This document shows positions 1-8,775 of a stretch of 64,000 bases of DNA, piece by piece. The position numbers and the translations under genes were made by a program. Source of the stretch: Ferriphaselus sp. R-1 (lineage in GTDB: Bacteria; Pseudomonadota; Gammaproteobacteria; Burkholderiales; Gallionellaceae); the NCBI RefSeq assembly GCF_000746095.1, contig NZ_JQKP01000001.1, positions 124,001-188,000 of the forward strand, read 5' to 3'. The notes under the pieces are model-generated. The model was not told the origin of the DNA, did not search any database, and saw only the letters and a list, made by a program, of their open reading frames with translations. The first letter of the stretch is position 1. Every line of letters starts with the position of its first letter.

Positions 1-451
1 TAAGCCTGCCAGCGTGCGCCCCTTGGCTGAAGTGGCTTCGGTCATCCGTCAGAAGCTCCAGTTCCAGCAAGCGATGGACCTGGCCAACAAGCAGGGCAAG
101 GAGAGCCTGGCCCAGCTGCAACAAGGCGGGAAGCCTGCGGTCAACTGGCAGGCGACCCAGGCGGTGACGCGCGCGCGTCATCCGGGGCTGGAGGGCGATC
201 TGGCACGCCAGTTGTTCCGTGCCGACACAAGCAAGCTGCCGCTCTATCTGGGGGCCGAGACCCCGCAAGGCTACGTCCTGCTGCGCCTCGAAGCGGTCAA
301 GGAAGTAGCGCAGGTCGAAGATGCCAAGCGTACGGCTTACATGCAGCAATTGCGTCAGTTCAGCGGCGAAGAGTTGATGCGTGCCTATCTGGCCGATGCC
401 CGCAAGCATGCCGATGTCAGCATCAAGCCGTTTTCTGAAGAAAAGAAGTAG
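1..451 (+). CDS. ppiD: Peptidyl-prolyl isomerase PpiD, C-terminal part
   Basis: Only the last 150 or so residues are present; the reading frame is open from the window edge, so the gene starts upstream. The visible part is a hydrophilic, Gln/Ala/Leu-rich helical tail with SurA/PpiD-like features (PLAEVASVIRQKL, LARQLFRADTSKLP, GYVLLRLEAVKEV) that ends in a charged Lys/Glu tail. PpiD is an inner-membrane-anchored periplasmic chaperone that assists newly exported outer-membrane proteins. It lies upstream of tRNA-Asp and fabI, a plausible housekeeping order. SurA is less likely because the tail lacks a clear second parvulin domain. The family assignment rests on a fragment. Confidence 0.7.
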   Translation, partial: KPASVRPLAEVASVIRQKLQFQQAMDLANKQGKESLAQLQQGGKPAVNWQATQAVTRARHPGLEGDLARQLFRADTSKLPLYLGAETPQGYVLLRLEAVKEVAQVEDAKRTAYMQQLRQFSGEELMRAYLADARKHADVSIKPFSEEKK

Positions 452-491
452 AGTTTTTTCATGACCGTCGGTAGAATGCGCGCCGGTCAAG

Positions 492-568
492 GGAGTGGTA
501 GTTCAGTTGGTTAGAATACCGGCCTGTCACGCCGGGGGTCGCGGGTTCGAGTCCCGTCCACTCCGCCA
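492..568 (+). tRNA. tRNA-Asp (GTC)
   Basis: A complete cloverleaf can be drawn. The acceptor stem GGAGTGG pairs with CCACTCC, the anticodon stem-loop carries GTC, and the T-arm contains GGTTCGAGTCC. Discriminator G and an encoded CCA end at 568. A T-tailed hairpin follows immediately. Confidence 0.97.
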
Positions 569-574
569 ATAAAG

Positions 575-605
575 AAAGGGGCGAATCGCAAGATTCGCCC
601 CTTTT
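575..605 (+). terminator. Rho-independent terminator after tRNA-Asp
   Basis: A 13-bp stem (AAAGGGGCGAATC and its complement) closes a GCAA tetraloop and ends in TTTT. It terminates tRNA-Asp. It is A-rich on the other flank, so it may also end the fabI transcript on the minus strand. Confidence 0.85.
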
Positions 606-625
606 CCATACCCGCCTTCCGAGCG

Positions 626-1411
626 CTATTCTTCGCTGGTACCCAGCGCGGTGGTGTTGAAGCCGCCATCCACATAAGTGATCTCGCCGGTCACGCCGCT
701 GGCCAGGTCGCTGCACAGGAAGGCGGCGACGTTGCCGACCTCCTCGATAGTGATGTTGCGCCGCAGCGGCGCACACTTCTCGTTGTAGGTGAGCAGCTTG
801 TTGAAGTCGGCGATACCTGCCGCCGCCAAGGTGCGGATTGGGCCGGCGGACACGCCGTTGACGCGGATGCCGCGCGGGCCGAGGTTCACGGCCAGGTAAC
901 GCACGCTGGATTCCAGACTGGCCTTGGCCAGCCCCATCACGTTGTAATGCGGCATGGTGCGCACCGCGCCGAGGTAACTCAAGGTGAGCAGCGCAGCGCG
1001 GCCGCTCAGGTAGGGCAGAGCAGCCTTGGCCAGCGCCGGAAAGCTGTAGGCGCTGATGTCATGGGCGATGCGGAACGCTTCGCGGCTGAGGCCATCGAGG
1101 AACTCGCCCGCCAGCGCTTCCTTGGGGGCAAAGGCGATGGAATGGACGAAACCGTCGAAGGTGTCCCAATGCGCGCTCAGGTCGATGAACAGTTGCTCGA
1201 TCTGCTCGTCACTGCCGACATCGCAGGCGAACACCCGCTCGCTATCGAACTCCTTGGCCAAGGCGAGCACACGCTCACGGATGCGTTCGCCCTGATAGGT
1301 GAAAGCCAGCTCCGCCCCTTCGCGGTGCATCGCTTGAGCTACGCCATAAGCGATGGAACGGTTGCTGACCATGCCAGTGACCAGAATGCGTTTACCTGCG
1401 AGGAATCCCAT
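626..1411 (-). CDS. fabI: Enoyl-ACP reductase (NADH) FabI
   Basis: Catalyses the last step of the fatty-acid elongation cycle, NADH-dependent reduction of trans-2-enoyl-ACP in the cytoplasm. The protein is 261 residues, the usual size, when started at [13 protein letters not shown]; the frame stays open 14 codons further up but family alignment favours 1411. It is an atypical short-chain dehydrogenase with the NAD-binding Gly-rich segment near residue 13. The FabI Tyr-X6-Lys catalytic pair is Y156 and K163 with Y146 nearby, and [13 protein letters not shown] and the C-terminal VDGGFN follow. It converges with tRNA-Asp. Confidence 0.96.
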   Translation of the reverse strand: MGFLAGKRILVTGMVSNRSIAYGVAQAMHREGAELAFTYQGERIRERVLALAKEFDSERVFACDVGSDEQIEQLFIDLSAHWDTFDGFVHSIAFAPKEALAGEFLDGLSREAFRIAHDISAYSFPALAKAALPYLSGRAALLTLSYLGAVRTMPHYNVMGLAKASLESSVRYLAVNLGPRGIRVNGVSAGPIRTLAAAGIADFNKLLTYNEKCAPLRRNITIEEVGNVAAFLCSDLASGVTGEITYVDGGFNTTALGTSEE

Positions 1412-1530
1412 GATGTTGTAGGCGTGTAAAGACAGTGCGCGATTATAAGGCAAAGCCTGCGGCGGGTATCCGGTCGGCGTTGCGGTGTAGAGCGTCAGTT
1501 GTCAGGGCAATGTCGCGGCGAACTGGTTCC

Positions 1531-2433
1531 GGGGTCAGGTCTTGCATCCAAGCATTTCCCATGCTAGCCTTTTCGCATGGCGCGTCCCCTTAGAATCGAA
1601 TTGGCCGGTGGGCTTTATCATGTGACCTCACGCGGCGATAGGCGCGAGGATATTTTCCTCGATGAGGCTGATCGCCTTGCTTGGCTTGAATTGTTCGGCC
1701 AGGTGTGTCGGCGCTTCAACTGGGTGTGCCATGCTTGGTGCCTGATGGATAACCATTTCCACATCGTCGTGGAAACGGTCGAGGGTAATCTGGCGCAAGG
1801 TATGCGCCAACTTAACGGCGTTTACACGCAAACCTTCAACCGCACTCATGGCCGGGTCGGTCATGTATTTCAGGGGCGCTACAAGGCGGTCATGGTTGAG
1901 AAGGATAGTTACCTGCTGGAACTGGCTCGCTATGTGGTGCTTAATCCGCTGCGGGCGTGCATGGTGAAAGAGGTTGCCGCTTGGCCGTGGAGTTCGTATG
2001 CGGCGATGACGGGTACGCAGCCCGCGCCAGCATGGTTGCAGACCGATTGGATACTCGGGCAATTTTCTTCCCAGCGCCCTCGTGCGATCATCCAATATAT
2101 TGACTTTGTCCGAGCAGGCGTTGGGCTTGCGAGTGTTTGGGAGCAACTGGAAGGCCAGATTTATCTCGGCTCGGAAGCGTTCATCAAACGTATGCAGCAA
2201 ATAGCCGACACGGCGACAATCGGCGAGATACCACGCGCGCAACGCCGACCACCCGCGAAGCCGTTAACCCACTACCAAGATAAACACCGTGATGCAAAAG
2301 CAGCCATGGTTGCCGCCTATGCCACAGGTGACTATACAATGCAGGAAATCGCGGATCACTTCGGCGTACATTACGCCACGGTCAGCAGGGCAGTTAAATT
2401 GAGGAGGGATGCGTGAATGCAAGACCTGACCCC
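1531..2433 (+). mobile_element. RAYT transposon-like unit bounded by 17-bp perfect inverted repeats
   Basis: GGGGTCAGGTCTTGCAT at 1531-1547 is repeated perfectly in inverse orientation at 2417-2433, directly after the transposase stop codon. The unit holds a single gene. No target-site duplication is evident outside the repeats. The arrangement suits a domesticated RAYT that recognises REP-like palindromes rather than a classical IS. Confidence 0.8.
1577..2416 (+). CDS. REP-associated tyrosine transposase (RAYT, IS200-like Y1 family)
   Basis: Single-strand DNA transposase-like nuclease of 279 residues. The HUH metal-binding motif is H60-F-H62 in DNHFHIVVE, and the probable catalytic tyrosine is Y119 in RYVVLNPLRA, the RAYT counterpart of the YIH-NPVRA motif. 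A longer C-terminal part ends in a helix-turn-helix (TMQEIADHFGVHYATVSRAV), typical of longer RAYT subgroups. The gene is intact, with its stop codon abutting the right inverted repeat. RAYTs are thought to mobilise or maintain REP palindromes, and several palindromic repeat families occur in this window, but none is shown to be its substrate. Confidence 0.9.
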   Translation: MARPLRIELAGGLYHVTSRGDRREDIFLDEADRLAWLELFGQVCRRFNWVCHAWCLMDNHFHIVVETVEGNLAQGMRQLNGVYTQTFNRTHGRVGHVFQGRYKAVMVEKDSYLLELARYVVLNPLRACMVKEVAAWPWSSYAAMTGTQPAPAWLQTDWILGQFSSQRPRAIIQYIDFVRAGVGLASVWEQLEGQIYLGSEAFIKRMQQIADTATIGEIPRAQRRPPAKPLTHYQDKHRDAKAAMVAAYATGDYTMQEIADHFGVHYATVSRAVKLRRDA

Positions 2434-2527
2434 ATTTCACATTTTCATTTCACAGTTGCAGCAAGGGTGACTGCTGACATGCTCTGGCAGAACCCCCTTC
2501 AGGGTAAGAGATAATCCGGAGTTATTG

Positions 2528-2875
2528 ATGAGGAAAGTTATCCAATATATGTTGCTGCTAATTGTGCCTGTGGCTTCTGCATCTTGCTCAAATTATGGAA
2601 TACCATATGGTCAGCTGGGCTCTGCCGTTCAGAGGGAAGAGAAGTTTTTATATGGTCGCCCCGGGGTATTTGTATACTTCATGTATTTACCAAGTCCTGA
2701 GTTGAAAGGTGTAACAACACAGGAAAAAAATATAAAGAGGGCGCAATACATCAAGGAGAAATTTAGACAAGCCCCGAGTATTGCCCCACCTGGGTGTCTT
2801 GGCGAGATTGAAGTAATTGGCTGGGGTGATTCTCAGGGTGGGAATTCAAATGCCAGCTTTCGCTGCCTTCCATAA
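2528..2875 (+). CDS. Small secreted or lipoprotein-like hypothetical protein
   Basis: I do not recognise this protein. It has 115 residues with an N-terminal hydrophobic stretch (IQYMLLLIVPVASAS) followed by a Cys, which resembles a signal peptide with a poor lipobox (SASC). The rest is soluble and holds two further Cys near the C-terminus. A GGAG ribosome site lies just upstream of the ATG. A TTG three bases earlier is also possible. The gene is visibly richer in A and T than its neighbours and sits beside a transposase and a gene remnant, which suggests acquired DNA. Confidence 0.55.
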   Translation: MRKVIQYMLLLIVPVASASCSNYGIPYGQLGSAVQREEKFLYGRPGVFVYFMYLPSPELKGVTTQEKNIKRAQYIKEKFRQAPSIAPPGCLGEIEVIGWGDSQGGNSNASFRCLP

Positions 2876-2940
2876 TGGCAAGGAAGGTGATAATAGAGAA
2901 TGCACCAAGGTATTCTGATGTTTTATGAGCTACTGATTCC

Positions 2941-3195
2941 ATGCTCACCCTAACCGCCCACCACCCCAGCCAAGGCATCGTCCGCCTGAACTTCGATGCA
3001 CCCAGCGTCGAAGAAGCGGTACGCCTCGCCGAATCCCAAGGCTACCGGGTGGTGTCATCGGGCGGATTTGCTCTGCCGTCCCTCCGCATCACCCGCCCTA
3101 AACGCTTCCCGCTCACTATGTTCAGTCAGGAACTGCCGTCGCGGCTGCTGATGCAGTGGGGCAAGTATTTCGAGGCGCACGGCAGCGCGCAGTAG
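2941..3195 (+). pseudogene. Remnant of a type II secretion/type IV pilus inner-membrane protein (GspF/PilC)
   Basis: The 84-residue frame reads like the cytoplasmic N-terminal region of GspF/PilC: a short beta region, SVEEAVRLAESQGYRVVS, then FPLTMFSQEL. In the family that last motif leads into a hydrophobic helix and about 300 more residues. Here the similarity stops after SQEL and the frame ends within 20 residues with no membrane segment. I read it as a truncated gene left at the edge of the nif region; expression is doubtful. It could alternatively be a stand-alone small protein. Confidence 0.6.
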
Positions 3196-3211
3196 ACTCG
3201 TCGAGGTTCTT

Positions 3212-4072
3212 TTATGTCTGAAACTCGGGCTGGAGCAAGGTTTTGATCCAATTCTTTTGCGCGGCTTGTTTTCGTTGCTGCTCCAGCTTTTGCCGAATGT
3301 GCGGGGCAGCCTCGGCATGACTCATCACATGTTCAACTGATATCGCGTCGCAGCGCAGCAGATGGAAGCCGAGCTCGGATTCCAGCACGGTGCTGACTTC
3401 CCCCGCATTCAGCTCAAATAGTGCTTGATCCAGTTCGGGGAAAAGTTTGCCGCGCGGCAAGTCACCTAGCTTGCCTCCCTCCAGCGCGGTCGGACATTCG
3501 GAGTGTTTCAGTGCCTGTTCTTCGAAGCGCTGCGGCTCTTTCGCAAGCCGCGCGGCTATTTCTTCGATCCGTTTGCGTGCCGCTTCGCGCGTATTTTCGG
3601 CGATGGTTTCATTGATGGTGATCAGGATGTGGCGTGCCAGCCGGGTTTCCGGGCGACGGAAACGCTGGGGGTGATAGAGGTAATACAGTTCGATGTCGGT
3701 ATCACTGACTTTGGCGGCCCCACTCGCCACCTTCTCCAGAATGGCTTCGACGCGCAACTCACGTTCCAGCGCGGTGGAAAAACTGGACTCGTCCAGGCCA
3801 TTGCGAGCCAGATCGCTGGAGAACTCATCATCGCTGGCGTAGCGACCACGAATCTCTGCCATTGCGGCATCCCGAGTCACCGGGGGCACCATCGCATCGC
3901 GCGCTTCGGGGGTGGCCAATACACGCGCTTCGAGTGCGTGTTGTTGGTGTGCCATACGTTCTACGCGCGCCAGTTCATTGGGCGGCAAGGCGGCCAGCTC
4001 CTTACCGTACAGCTTTTGGGCCGCTTTGAACGCCAGATAGGCGACAGCAGGTTCGGTGAGTTGTGGCATCAC
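3212..4072 (-). CDS. nifM: NifM, parvulin-type isomerase for nitrogenase Fe protein
   Basis: Required for folding and maturation of NifH in the cytoplasm. The 286 residues divide into a helical N-terminal half and a parvulin PPIase domain (about 150-260), recognisable from ARHILITINE, EGGKLGDLPRGKLFPELDQALFELNAGEVSTVLESELGFHLL. It has no signal peptide, which separates it from SurA and PpiD. It is the last gene of the iscA-nifUSV-cysE-nifWZM series and its start overlaps the nifZ stop by 4 bases, so translational coupling is likely. Confidence 0.92.
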   Translation of the reverse strand: MMPQLTEPAVAYLAFKAAQKLYGKELAALPPNELARVERMAHQQHALEARVLATPEARDAMVPPVTRDAAMAEIRGRYASDDEFSSDLARNGLDESSFSTALERELRVEAILEKVASGAAKVSDTDIELYYLYHPQRFRRPETRLARHILITINETIAENTREAARKRIEEIAARLAKEPQRFEEQALKHSECPTALEGGKLGDLPRGKLFPELDQALFELNAGEVSTVLESELGFHLLRCDAISVEHVMSHAEAAPHIRQKLEQQRKQAAQKNWIKTLLQPEFQT

Positions 4073-4527
4073 GGCTCCTTATCCTCAAAAACGTGCGTTG
4101 CTTCCAGCGCAGACTCGGGGACTTGCAATACCTGATCGCGGAAGATCACCTGATATTGCACGCCGTGCTCCTCGTCACGCAGTACCTTGAGCACCTCTCC
4201 TTCAACACCCGGTGTGACGCGTACCTCACCACGCACCGCCAATGTGATCCGGCTGCGCACCTTTTCGCGGCTTTCAAATTTGCTGGGTATCCAAAGCTCA
4301 TCGATGCTGATGAGCTCTTCTTCGCGACAGCCTACGATGCGTTGCAGCTCCAGAAAATTGACGGTGTAGATCAACTGGTCTTGCAGAAAGGTGCCGACAT
4401 TCATGACGAAACCCGTGGAGCCACGCCGCACCAGCAACTGTCCCGGCGGCATACCTGGATAGGTGCCATCGTTGCGCACGTTGCGCACGATGCGAACCTC
4501 GTCACCGAATTCGTATTTAGGCAGCAT
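4069..4527 (-). CDS. nifZ: NifZ, P-cluster maturation protein
   Basis: Assists formation of the second P-cluster in the MoFe protein. The 152-residue protein has a first NifZ-type barrel (YEFGDEVRIVRNVRNDGTYPG, LVRRGSTGFVMNVGTFLQDQLIYTVNFLE) and a related C-terminal segment with VTPGVEGEVLKVLRDEEHGVQYQVIF. The start overlaps the end of nifW by 11 bases, and the stop overlaps nifM. A second, shorter NifZ-like protein occurs at 24758-25027. Confidence 0.93.
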   Translation of the reverse strand: MLPKYEFGDEVRIVRNVRNDGTYPGMPPGQLLVRRGSTGFVMNVGTFLQDQLIYTVNFLELQRIVGCREEELISIDELWIPSKFESREKVRSRITLAVRGEVRVTPGVEGEVLKVLRDEEHGVQYQVIFRDQVLQVPESALEATHVFEDKEP

Positions 4528-4852
4528 CTTGCTTATTCACTGTGATCGCTGAAAGCGGCACGAACTTGGTTTGCGGTTCGTGCATGTGGAATACCTTGAA
4601 CACCTTTTCGGTCAGGGCATCGGATGTCACGAAATCTTGGTAGGCTTGCTGCAAGGCCGTGACATAGACCAAGCGACGCGCAGACTCCAGTTCCGGCAAC
4701 ACCGATTTGCTGATGTAGTCGTGGAAGCGTTGCAAGATGTGCAGGCGATTCACCTGCACGATGGATGGTTCGTACTTGATGCCGAAATAGTCCAGAAAAT
4801 CCTCGGCAGATACCAGCTCATCCAGCGCTTCATTCAGGGTTAGCTCGTCCAT
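4517..4852 (-). CDS. nifW: NifW, nitrogenase-stabilising protein
   Basis: Small protein that associates with and protects the MoFe protein. The 111 residues begin with an acidic helix (ALDELVSAEDFLDYFGIKYEP) and continue with VQVNRLHILQRFHDY and ARRLVYVTALQQAYQDFV, the typical NifW pattern. The size fits the family. It lies between the TPR protein (3-base gap) and nifZ (overlap) in the nif operon. Confidence 0.93.
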   Translation of the reverse strand: MDELTLNEALDELVSAEDFLDYFGIKYEPSIVQVNRLHILQRFHDYISKSVLPELESARRLVYVTALQQAYQDFVTSDALTEKVFKVFHMHEPQTKFVPLSAITVNKQDAA

Positions 4853-4855
4853 TTC

Positions 4856-5380
4856 TCACTTCCTTTCTATAGTCCCATTATCGACGGTTGACTGGTACAG
4901 CACGTCCAGCAATGCTTTGCCTCCCATGCGGTCATGACTGTCCAGTGCTACCAGTTTCTCCAGCATGGCTTGCCCGATGGCAAGATTCCCAAGGCGCAAA
5001 TGAAGATAGCCGGTCGCTTTGAGCACCAGCAGGTAGAAGCGCACCAGCCCCATCGAGCGGAGTACCCCCGCACCCACATTGGTTTCGCACAAGTACTCCC
5101 ACGAGGATGGAAACTCCAGGCGGGTGCCAGCGACTGCCAAGGTGCTTTCCGCCACCAGCAAGGCATCTTCCAAACGATGCTGGTAGAAGTAATAGCGGTA
5201 CAAGGCGACCAGCACGGTCAGGTGATTGGGGGCCATGAAGCTGGCCTTCAGCAGTAAGCTCTCCGCCTGTTCATGGCCGTAATTGACGGCAGCCAACACG
5301 ATCAGATCACTGATTTCCGGTGCCAAAGGTTCGTCGAAATACAGTTCGGCTTGTTCAAAATCGAGCAGGTCCATCGTCAT
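4856..5380 (-). CDS. TPR-like protein in nif operon
   Basis: The 174-residue protein is all-helical and appears to contain about three tetratricopeptide-like units ([85 protein letters not shown]). There are no enzyme motifs or signal peptide. It is tightly embedded between cysE (4-base overlap) and nifW (3-base gap), so a role as an adaptor in nitrogenase or cysteine/Fe-S supply is likely. I know of no defined function. Confidence 0.7.
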   Translation of the reverse strand: MTMDLLDFEQAELYFDEPLAPEISDLIVLAAVNYGHEQAESLLLKASFMAPNHLTVLVALYRYYFYQHRLEDALLVAESTLAVAGTRLEFPSSWEYLCETNVGAGVLRSMGLVRFYLLVLKATGYLHLRLGNLAIGQAMLEKLVALDSHDRMGGKALLDVLYQSTVDNGTIERK

Positions 5381-6177
5381 TCTTTCCTGAGTTTGCGTGC
5401 CACTTCCGTACCACAGAGATCGTCCGCCTCACACGTGCGGCATTGCCCCTCCACGGCATCACCGTGCTTGCGCAATTGACCTTCCAGCACTTCGATGCGC
5501 TCCATCAGGCAGGCGATGGCGCGGCCCACCGGGTCGGGGATCAGGTGATGGTCGAGGTTGATGCCGTAGATGTTGTCTGCGTCGGCCTCTTCGGTGCGCA
5601 GCACGATCTTGGCCGGGATGCCGACCACCGTGCGGTGTGCGGGCACATCCTTCACCACCACCGAATTGGCACCCACGCGCACGTTGTCGCCCAGGGTGAT
5701 CGCACCAAGGATCTTCGCCCCTGCGCCGATCACCACGCCGTCGCCCAAGGTGGGATGACGCTTGCCACGGTTCCAGGTGGTGCCGCCCAAGGTCACGCCA
5801 TGATACAGCGTCACGTCGTTGCCGATCTCGGCGGTCTCGCCGATGACGACACACGCGCCGTGGTCGATGAAGAAACGGCGGCCTATCGTCGCGCCGGGAT
5901 GAATGTCGATGTTGGTGAGCAGCCGCGCGAACCAGGACAACCAGCGTGCCGGATAGCGCAAGCCCGTCCGCCACAGCCGGTGTGCCAGCCGTTGTAACAA
6001 AATGGCGTGCACGCCGGGGTAAGTGGTCAGCACCTCGAAGGTGGAGCGCGCGGCCGGGTCGCGCTGGAATACGCAGCGTACGTCTTCGCGCAACAAGGTG
6101 AACAGGCCGATCCGTTGCGGCACGCCGCTTTCAGCGACCATCTGAGCCACACTGGGCAGAGCCTTTTCCATGTCCAT
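5377..6177 (-). CDS. cysE: Serine O-acetyltransferase of the nif operon (CysE/NifP)
   Basis: Makes O-acetylserine from serine and acetyl-CoA, boosting cysteine supply for NifS-dependent Fe-S assembly. The 266 residues comprise a helical N-terminus, a left-handed beta-helix of hexapeptide repeats (about 90-200; [48 protein letters not shown]) with the catalytic-region [18 protein letters not shown], and a C-terminal extension. That extension ends with a Cys-rich element ([10 protein letters not shown]) absent from E. coli CysE and found in nif-type enzymes. It sits 3 bases after nifV. Confidence 0.93.
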   Translation of the reverse strand: MDMEKALPSVAQMVAESGVPQRIGLFTLLREDVRCVFQRDPAARSTFEVLTTYPGVHAILLQRLAHRLWRTGLRYPARWLSWFARLLTNIDIHPGATIGRRFFIDHGACVVIGETAEIGNDVTLYHGVTLGGTTWNRGKRHPTLGDGVVIGAGAKILGAITLGDNVRVGANSVVVKDVPAHRTVVGIPAKIVLRTEEADADNIYGINLDHHLIPDPVGRAIACLMERIEVLEGQLRKHGDAVEGQCRTCEADDLCGTEVARKLRKE

Positions 6178-6180
6178 CCC

Positions 6181-7326
6181 CTAGTGCGCCGCGCCCGGCA
6201 TACTGCGCCCGATATAACGCTGATACATGAACAGCAGTTCCTGATCGGCGGGCGAGCGTTTGGCGCGTTCGGCAAAGTTGCGGATGTCGGGCAGCAGCGC
6301 GCGGGCTTCGGCCTGACTCAGGTTGAGCCCCATGGTGGCGTAGGCGGCGATCACACCGTGCGTGCCGGAATGTTTGCCTAGCACCAGCTTGCGGCTGCGT
6401 CCCACTTCGCCGGGATCGAAGCCCTGATAGGTGTCCGGGTCTTTCAGCAGTCCATCGACGTGGATGCCCGCCTCGTGGGTGAACACGCCTTCGCCGACTA
6501 AACTTTTCTGCCAGCCCACCGGACGGCCAGAGGCGGCAGCCACCGCCTGCGACAGCGCCGGAAAGTGCGTCAGGTCGAGGCCAGTGTCGAAGTTGTAGAG
6601 CTTCTTCAAGCCCAGCGCAACCTCTTCCAGTGGCGCATTGCCCGCGCGCTCACCCAGGCCATTGACCGTCGTGTTGAGGTGCGTTGCCCCGGCCAGCGCG
6701 GCGGCCAGACTGTTGGCAGTGGCCAGCCCGAGATCGTCGTGGGCGTGCATCTCGATCTCGATGTCCACCTCGGCGCGCAGGGCTGAAATGAGTTTGTGTA
6801 CGCCGAACGGCTCCATCACGCCCAAGGTGTCGGCGATGCGGAGACGCTGCGCCCCCGCCGCCTGCGCCGCCTCAGCGACGCGCAGCAAAAATTCAGGATC
6901 GGCGCGGGATGCGTCCTCGCAACCGACGATGATGCCCATGCCTTGCTCGCTGGCAAAGGGCACGAGGTCAAAGATCGTCTCCAGCACCCAGTCGCGGTCG
7001 TGCCCCAGCTTTTTCGTCAGATGGATGTCCGACACCGGGATGGAGAGATCGAGCAGGTGCACATCCACCAGCTCCGCCGCCAGAATGTCCGCCTTGCACA
7101 TGCGACACCAGGCGACCAGCCTGGCATTCAGATCGAGCGAGGCGACCGCGTTGATGCTGTCGCGTTCTGCTTCGCCCATTGCCGGGATGCCGACTTCCAG
7201 CTCAGGCACGCCCAGCGCATCGAGCTGGCGTGCGATGTCCAGCTTCTCTTCCAGCGTGAACGCCACCCCGGCGGTCTGCTCGCCGTCGCGCAGGGTGGTG
7301 TCGTCGATGGTGATGGTTCTGCTCAT
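6181..7326 (-). CDS. nifV: Homocitrate synthase NifV
   Basis: Condenses acetyl-CoA with 2-oxoglutarate to homocitrate, the organic ligand of FeMo-co. The 381-residue protein belongs to the DRE-TIM metallolyases: [16 protein letters not shown] at residues 8-23, [17 protein letters not shown] with the metal-binding His pair, and [19 protein letters not shown]. It is short and lacks the LeuA regulatory C-terminal domain, as expected for NifV. It is preceded by a palindromic repeat and nifS. Confidence 0.95.
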   Translation of the reverse strand: MSRTITIDDTTLRDGEQTAGVAFTLEEKLDIARQLDALGVPELEVGIPAMGEAERDSINAVASLDLNARLVAWCRMCKADILAAELVDVHLLDLSIPVSDIHLTKKLGHDRDWVLETIFDLVPFASEQGMGIIVGCEDASRADPEFLLRVAEAAQAAGAQRLRIADTLGVMEPFGVHKLISALRAEVDIEIEMHAHDDLGLATANSLAAALAGATHLNTTVNGLGERAGNAPLEEVALGLKKLYNFDTGLDLTHFPALSQAVAAASGRPVGWQKSLVGEGVFTHEAGIHVDGLLKDPDTYQGFDPGEVGRSRKLVLGKHSGTHGVIAAYATMGLNLSQAEARALLPDIRNFAERAKRSPADQELLFMYQRYIGRSMPGAAH

Positions 7327-7352
7327 TTCATTCAGCCTAGCCGGATAGAGCG

Positions 7353-7434
7353 CCCCTCATCCCCAGCCCTTCCCCCGGCGGGGGAAGGGAGCTCGAAGCC
7401 CCTCTCCCACCGGGAGAGGGGTTGGGGTGAGGGT
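7353..7434. repeat. Palindromic intergenic repeat, family B, two hairpins
   Basis: Two GC-rich hairpins built on CCCCTC-N-CCC and its complement fill the nifS-nifV gap. The same family (CCCTCACCC-CCTCTCCC-GGGAGAGGG) recurs at 16082-16115, 21006-21045 (inside nifN), 53883-53921 and 54936-54998. It could attenuate transcription or stabilise the mRNA end between nifS and nifV. Confidence 0.85.
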
Positions 7435-7459
7435 ACGCTCTTGATGATGGCAACGATCT

Positions 7460-8668
7460 TCATGCGTAAGTCGGCGCGAACGCCTTGTCCGGCTCGGCCT
7501 TGGGCTTGTCGCCATCCCAGTACGGTGACAGCTTGCGCAGCTGGGCGATGATCTCCGGCACCACGGCGATGACGCGATCCACTTCCGCTTCGGTGCTGTA
7601 GCGCGACAACGAGAAGCGCACCGTGCCGTGGGCGGCGGTGTAAGGGATGCCCATCGCGCGCATCACGTGCGACGGCTCCAACGAACCGGAAGTGCAGGCC
7701 GAACCCGAACTGGCGGCAATGCCGAACTTGTTGAGTAGCAGCAAAATGGCCTCGCCCTCGATGTATTCAAACGCGATGTTGCTGGTATTCGGCAGGCGAT
7801 CATCGGGATTGCCTGTCACAAAGGAGCTGGGGACTTTCGCCAGAATGCCTGCCTCCAGCTTGTCGCGCAGGCGCTTCACCTCGGTGTTCTCGAAGGCCAT
7901 CGCTTCCAGCGCCATCTCGGCCGCTTTGCCCAGGCCGACGATGGACGTGGTGTTTTCGGTACCGGCACGGCGACCGCGTTCCTGATGGCCACCGCGCAGC
8001 AGCGGACGGAAGCGCACACCGCGCTTCAGGTACAGCACACCCACGCCCTTGGGCGCATGCAGCTTGTGGCCAGACACGGAAAGCATGTCGATCTTGGTGT
8101 CTTTTAAATTCAGCGGCACTTTGCCCACGGCTTGCACCGCGTCGGTATGGAACATCGCACCGGCGGCATGCGCCAGCTCGGCCATCTCGACCACGGGGAA
8201 GAAGGTGCCGGTCTCGTTGTTCGCCCACATCACCGAGACGACAGCGACTTGGTCAGTCAGCAGCTTCTTGTATTCGTCCAGGTTGAGGCGGCCTTTGCCA
8301 TCGACCTGGAGGTAATGCACTTTGTAGCCTTCTTTCTCAAGGTAGGCGCACAACGTCAGAATGGCCGGGTGCTCGACGGTGGTGGTGATGATCTCCTTGC
8401 GTTCGGGCTGCGCCTTCAAGGCAGACAGGATGGCGGTGGAATCCGACTCCGTCCCGCAGGAGGTGAAGATGATCTCGGAGTCATGTTCAGCGCCCAGCAA
8501 TTCCTGCACCTGCATGCGTGCCTTCTTGATGGCGAGCCCGACCTTGTTGCCGAAGCTGTGCATCGACGAAGGGTTGCCGAACTGCTCGGTGAAATACGGC
8601 AGCATGGCTTCCACCACCGCTTCATCGACGCGGGTAGTGGCATTGTTGTCGAAATAGATGCCTTCCAT
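7460..8668 (-). CDS. nifS: Cysteine desulfurase NifS
   Basis: PLP enzyme that releases sulfur from cysteine for cluster assembly on NifU. The 402-residue protein places the PLP lysine at K202 (SGHKLHAPKG) and the persulfide cysteine at C325 (GSACTSGSLEPSHVMRAMGI). These are the positions expected for NifS-type (group I) desulfurases. The N-terminal IYFDNNATTRVDEAV is also typical. It follows nifU with a repeat-filled gap and precedes nifV. Confidence 0.97.
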   Translation of the reverse strand: MEGIYFDNNATTRVDEAVVEAMLPYFTEQFGNPSSMHSFGNKVGLAIKKARMQVQELLGAEHDSEIIFTSCGTESDSTAILSALKAQPERKEIITTTVEHPAILTLCAYLEKEGYKVHYLQVDGKGRLNLDEYKKLLTDQVAVVSVMWANNETGTFFPVVEMAELAHAAGAMFHTDAVQAVGKVPLNLKDTKIDMLSVSGHKLHAPKGVGVLYLKRGVRFRPLLRGGHQERGRRAGTENTTSIVGLGKAAEMALEAMAFENTEVKRLRDKLEAGILAKVPSSFVTGNPDDRLPNTSNIAFEYIEGEAILLLLNKFGIAASSGSACTSGSLEPSHVMRAMGIPYTAAHGTVRFSLSRYSTEAEVDRVIAVVPEIIAQLRKLSPYWDGDKPKAEPDKAFAPTYA

Positions 8669-8687
8669 TTGATGCTCCTTCTCTGGC

Positions 8688-8768
8688 GTAGGGTGGGCAC
8701 GTTTTTTGTGCCCACGCGTTACCGAAATATTTGTCTCAACCGCGTGGGCAACAAGTTGCCCACCCTAC
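8688..8768. repeat. Inverted repeat, family C (GTAGGGTGGGC type)
   Basis: GTAGGGTGGGCA at 8688 returns inverted as TGCCCACCCTAC at the 8768 end, with an inner hairpin around GTGCCCACGCG. A shorter copy lies at 20450-20500 between nifE and nifN. It fills most of the nifU-nifS gap. Confidence 0.8.
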
Positions 8769-8775
8769 ATAATTG

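Noticed and set aside
459-776. Minus-strand open frame across tRNA-Asp and the fabI 3' end
   Set aside because: It overlaps a complete tRNA and reads fabI in the wrong frame.
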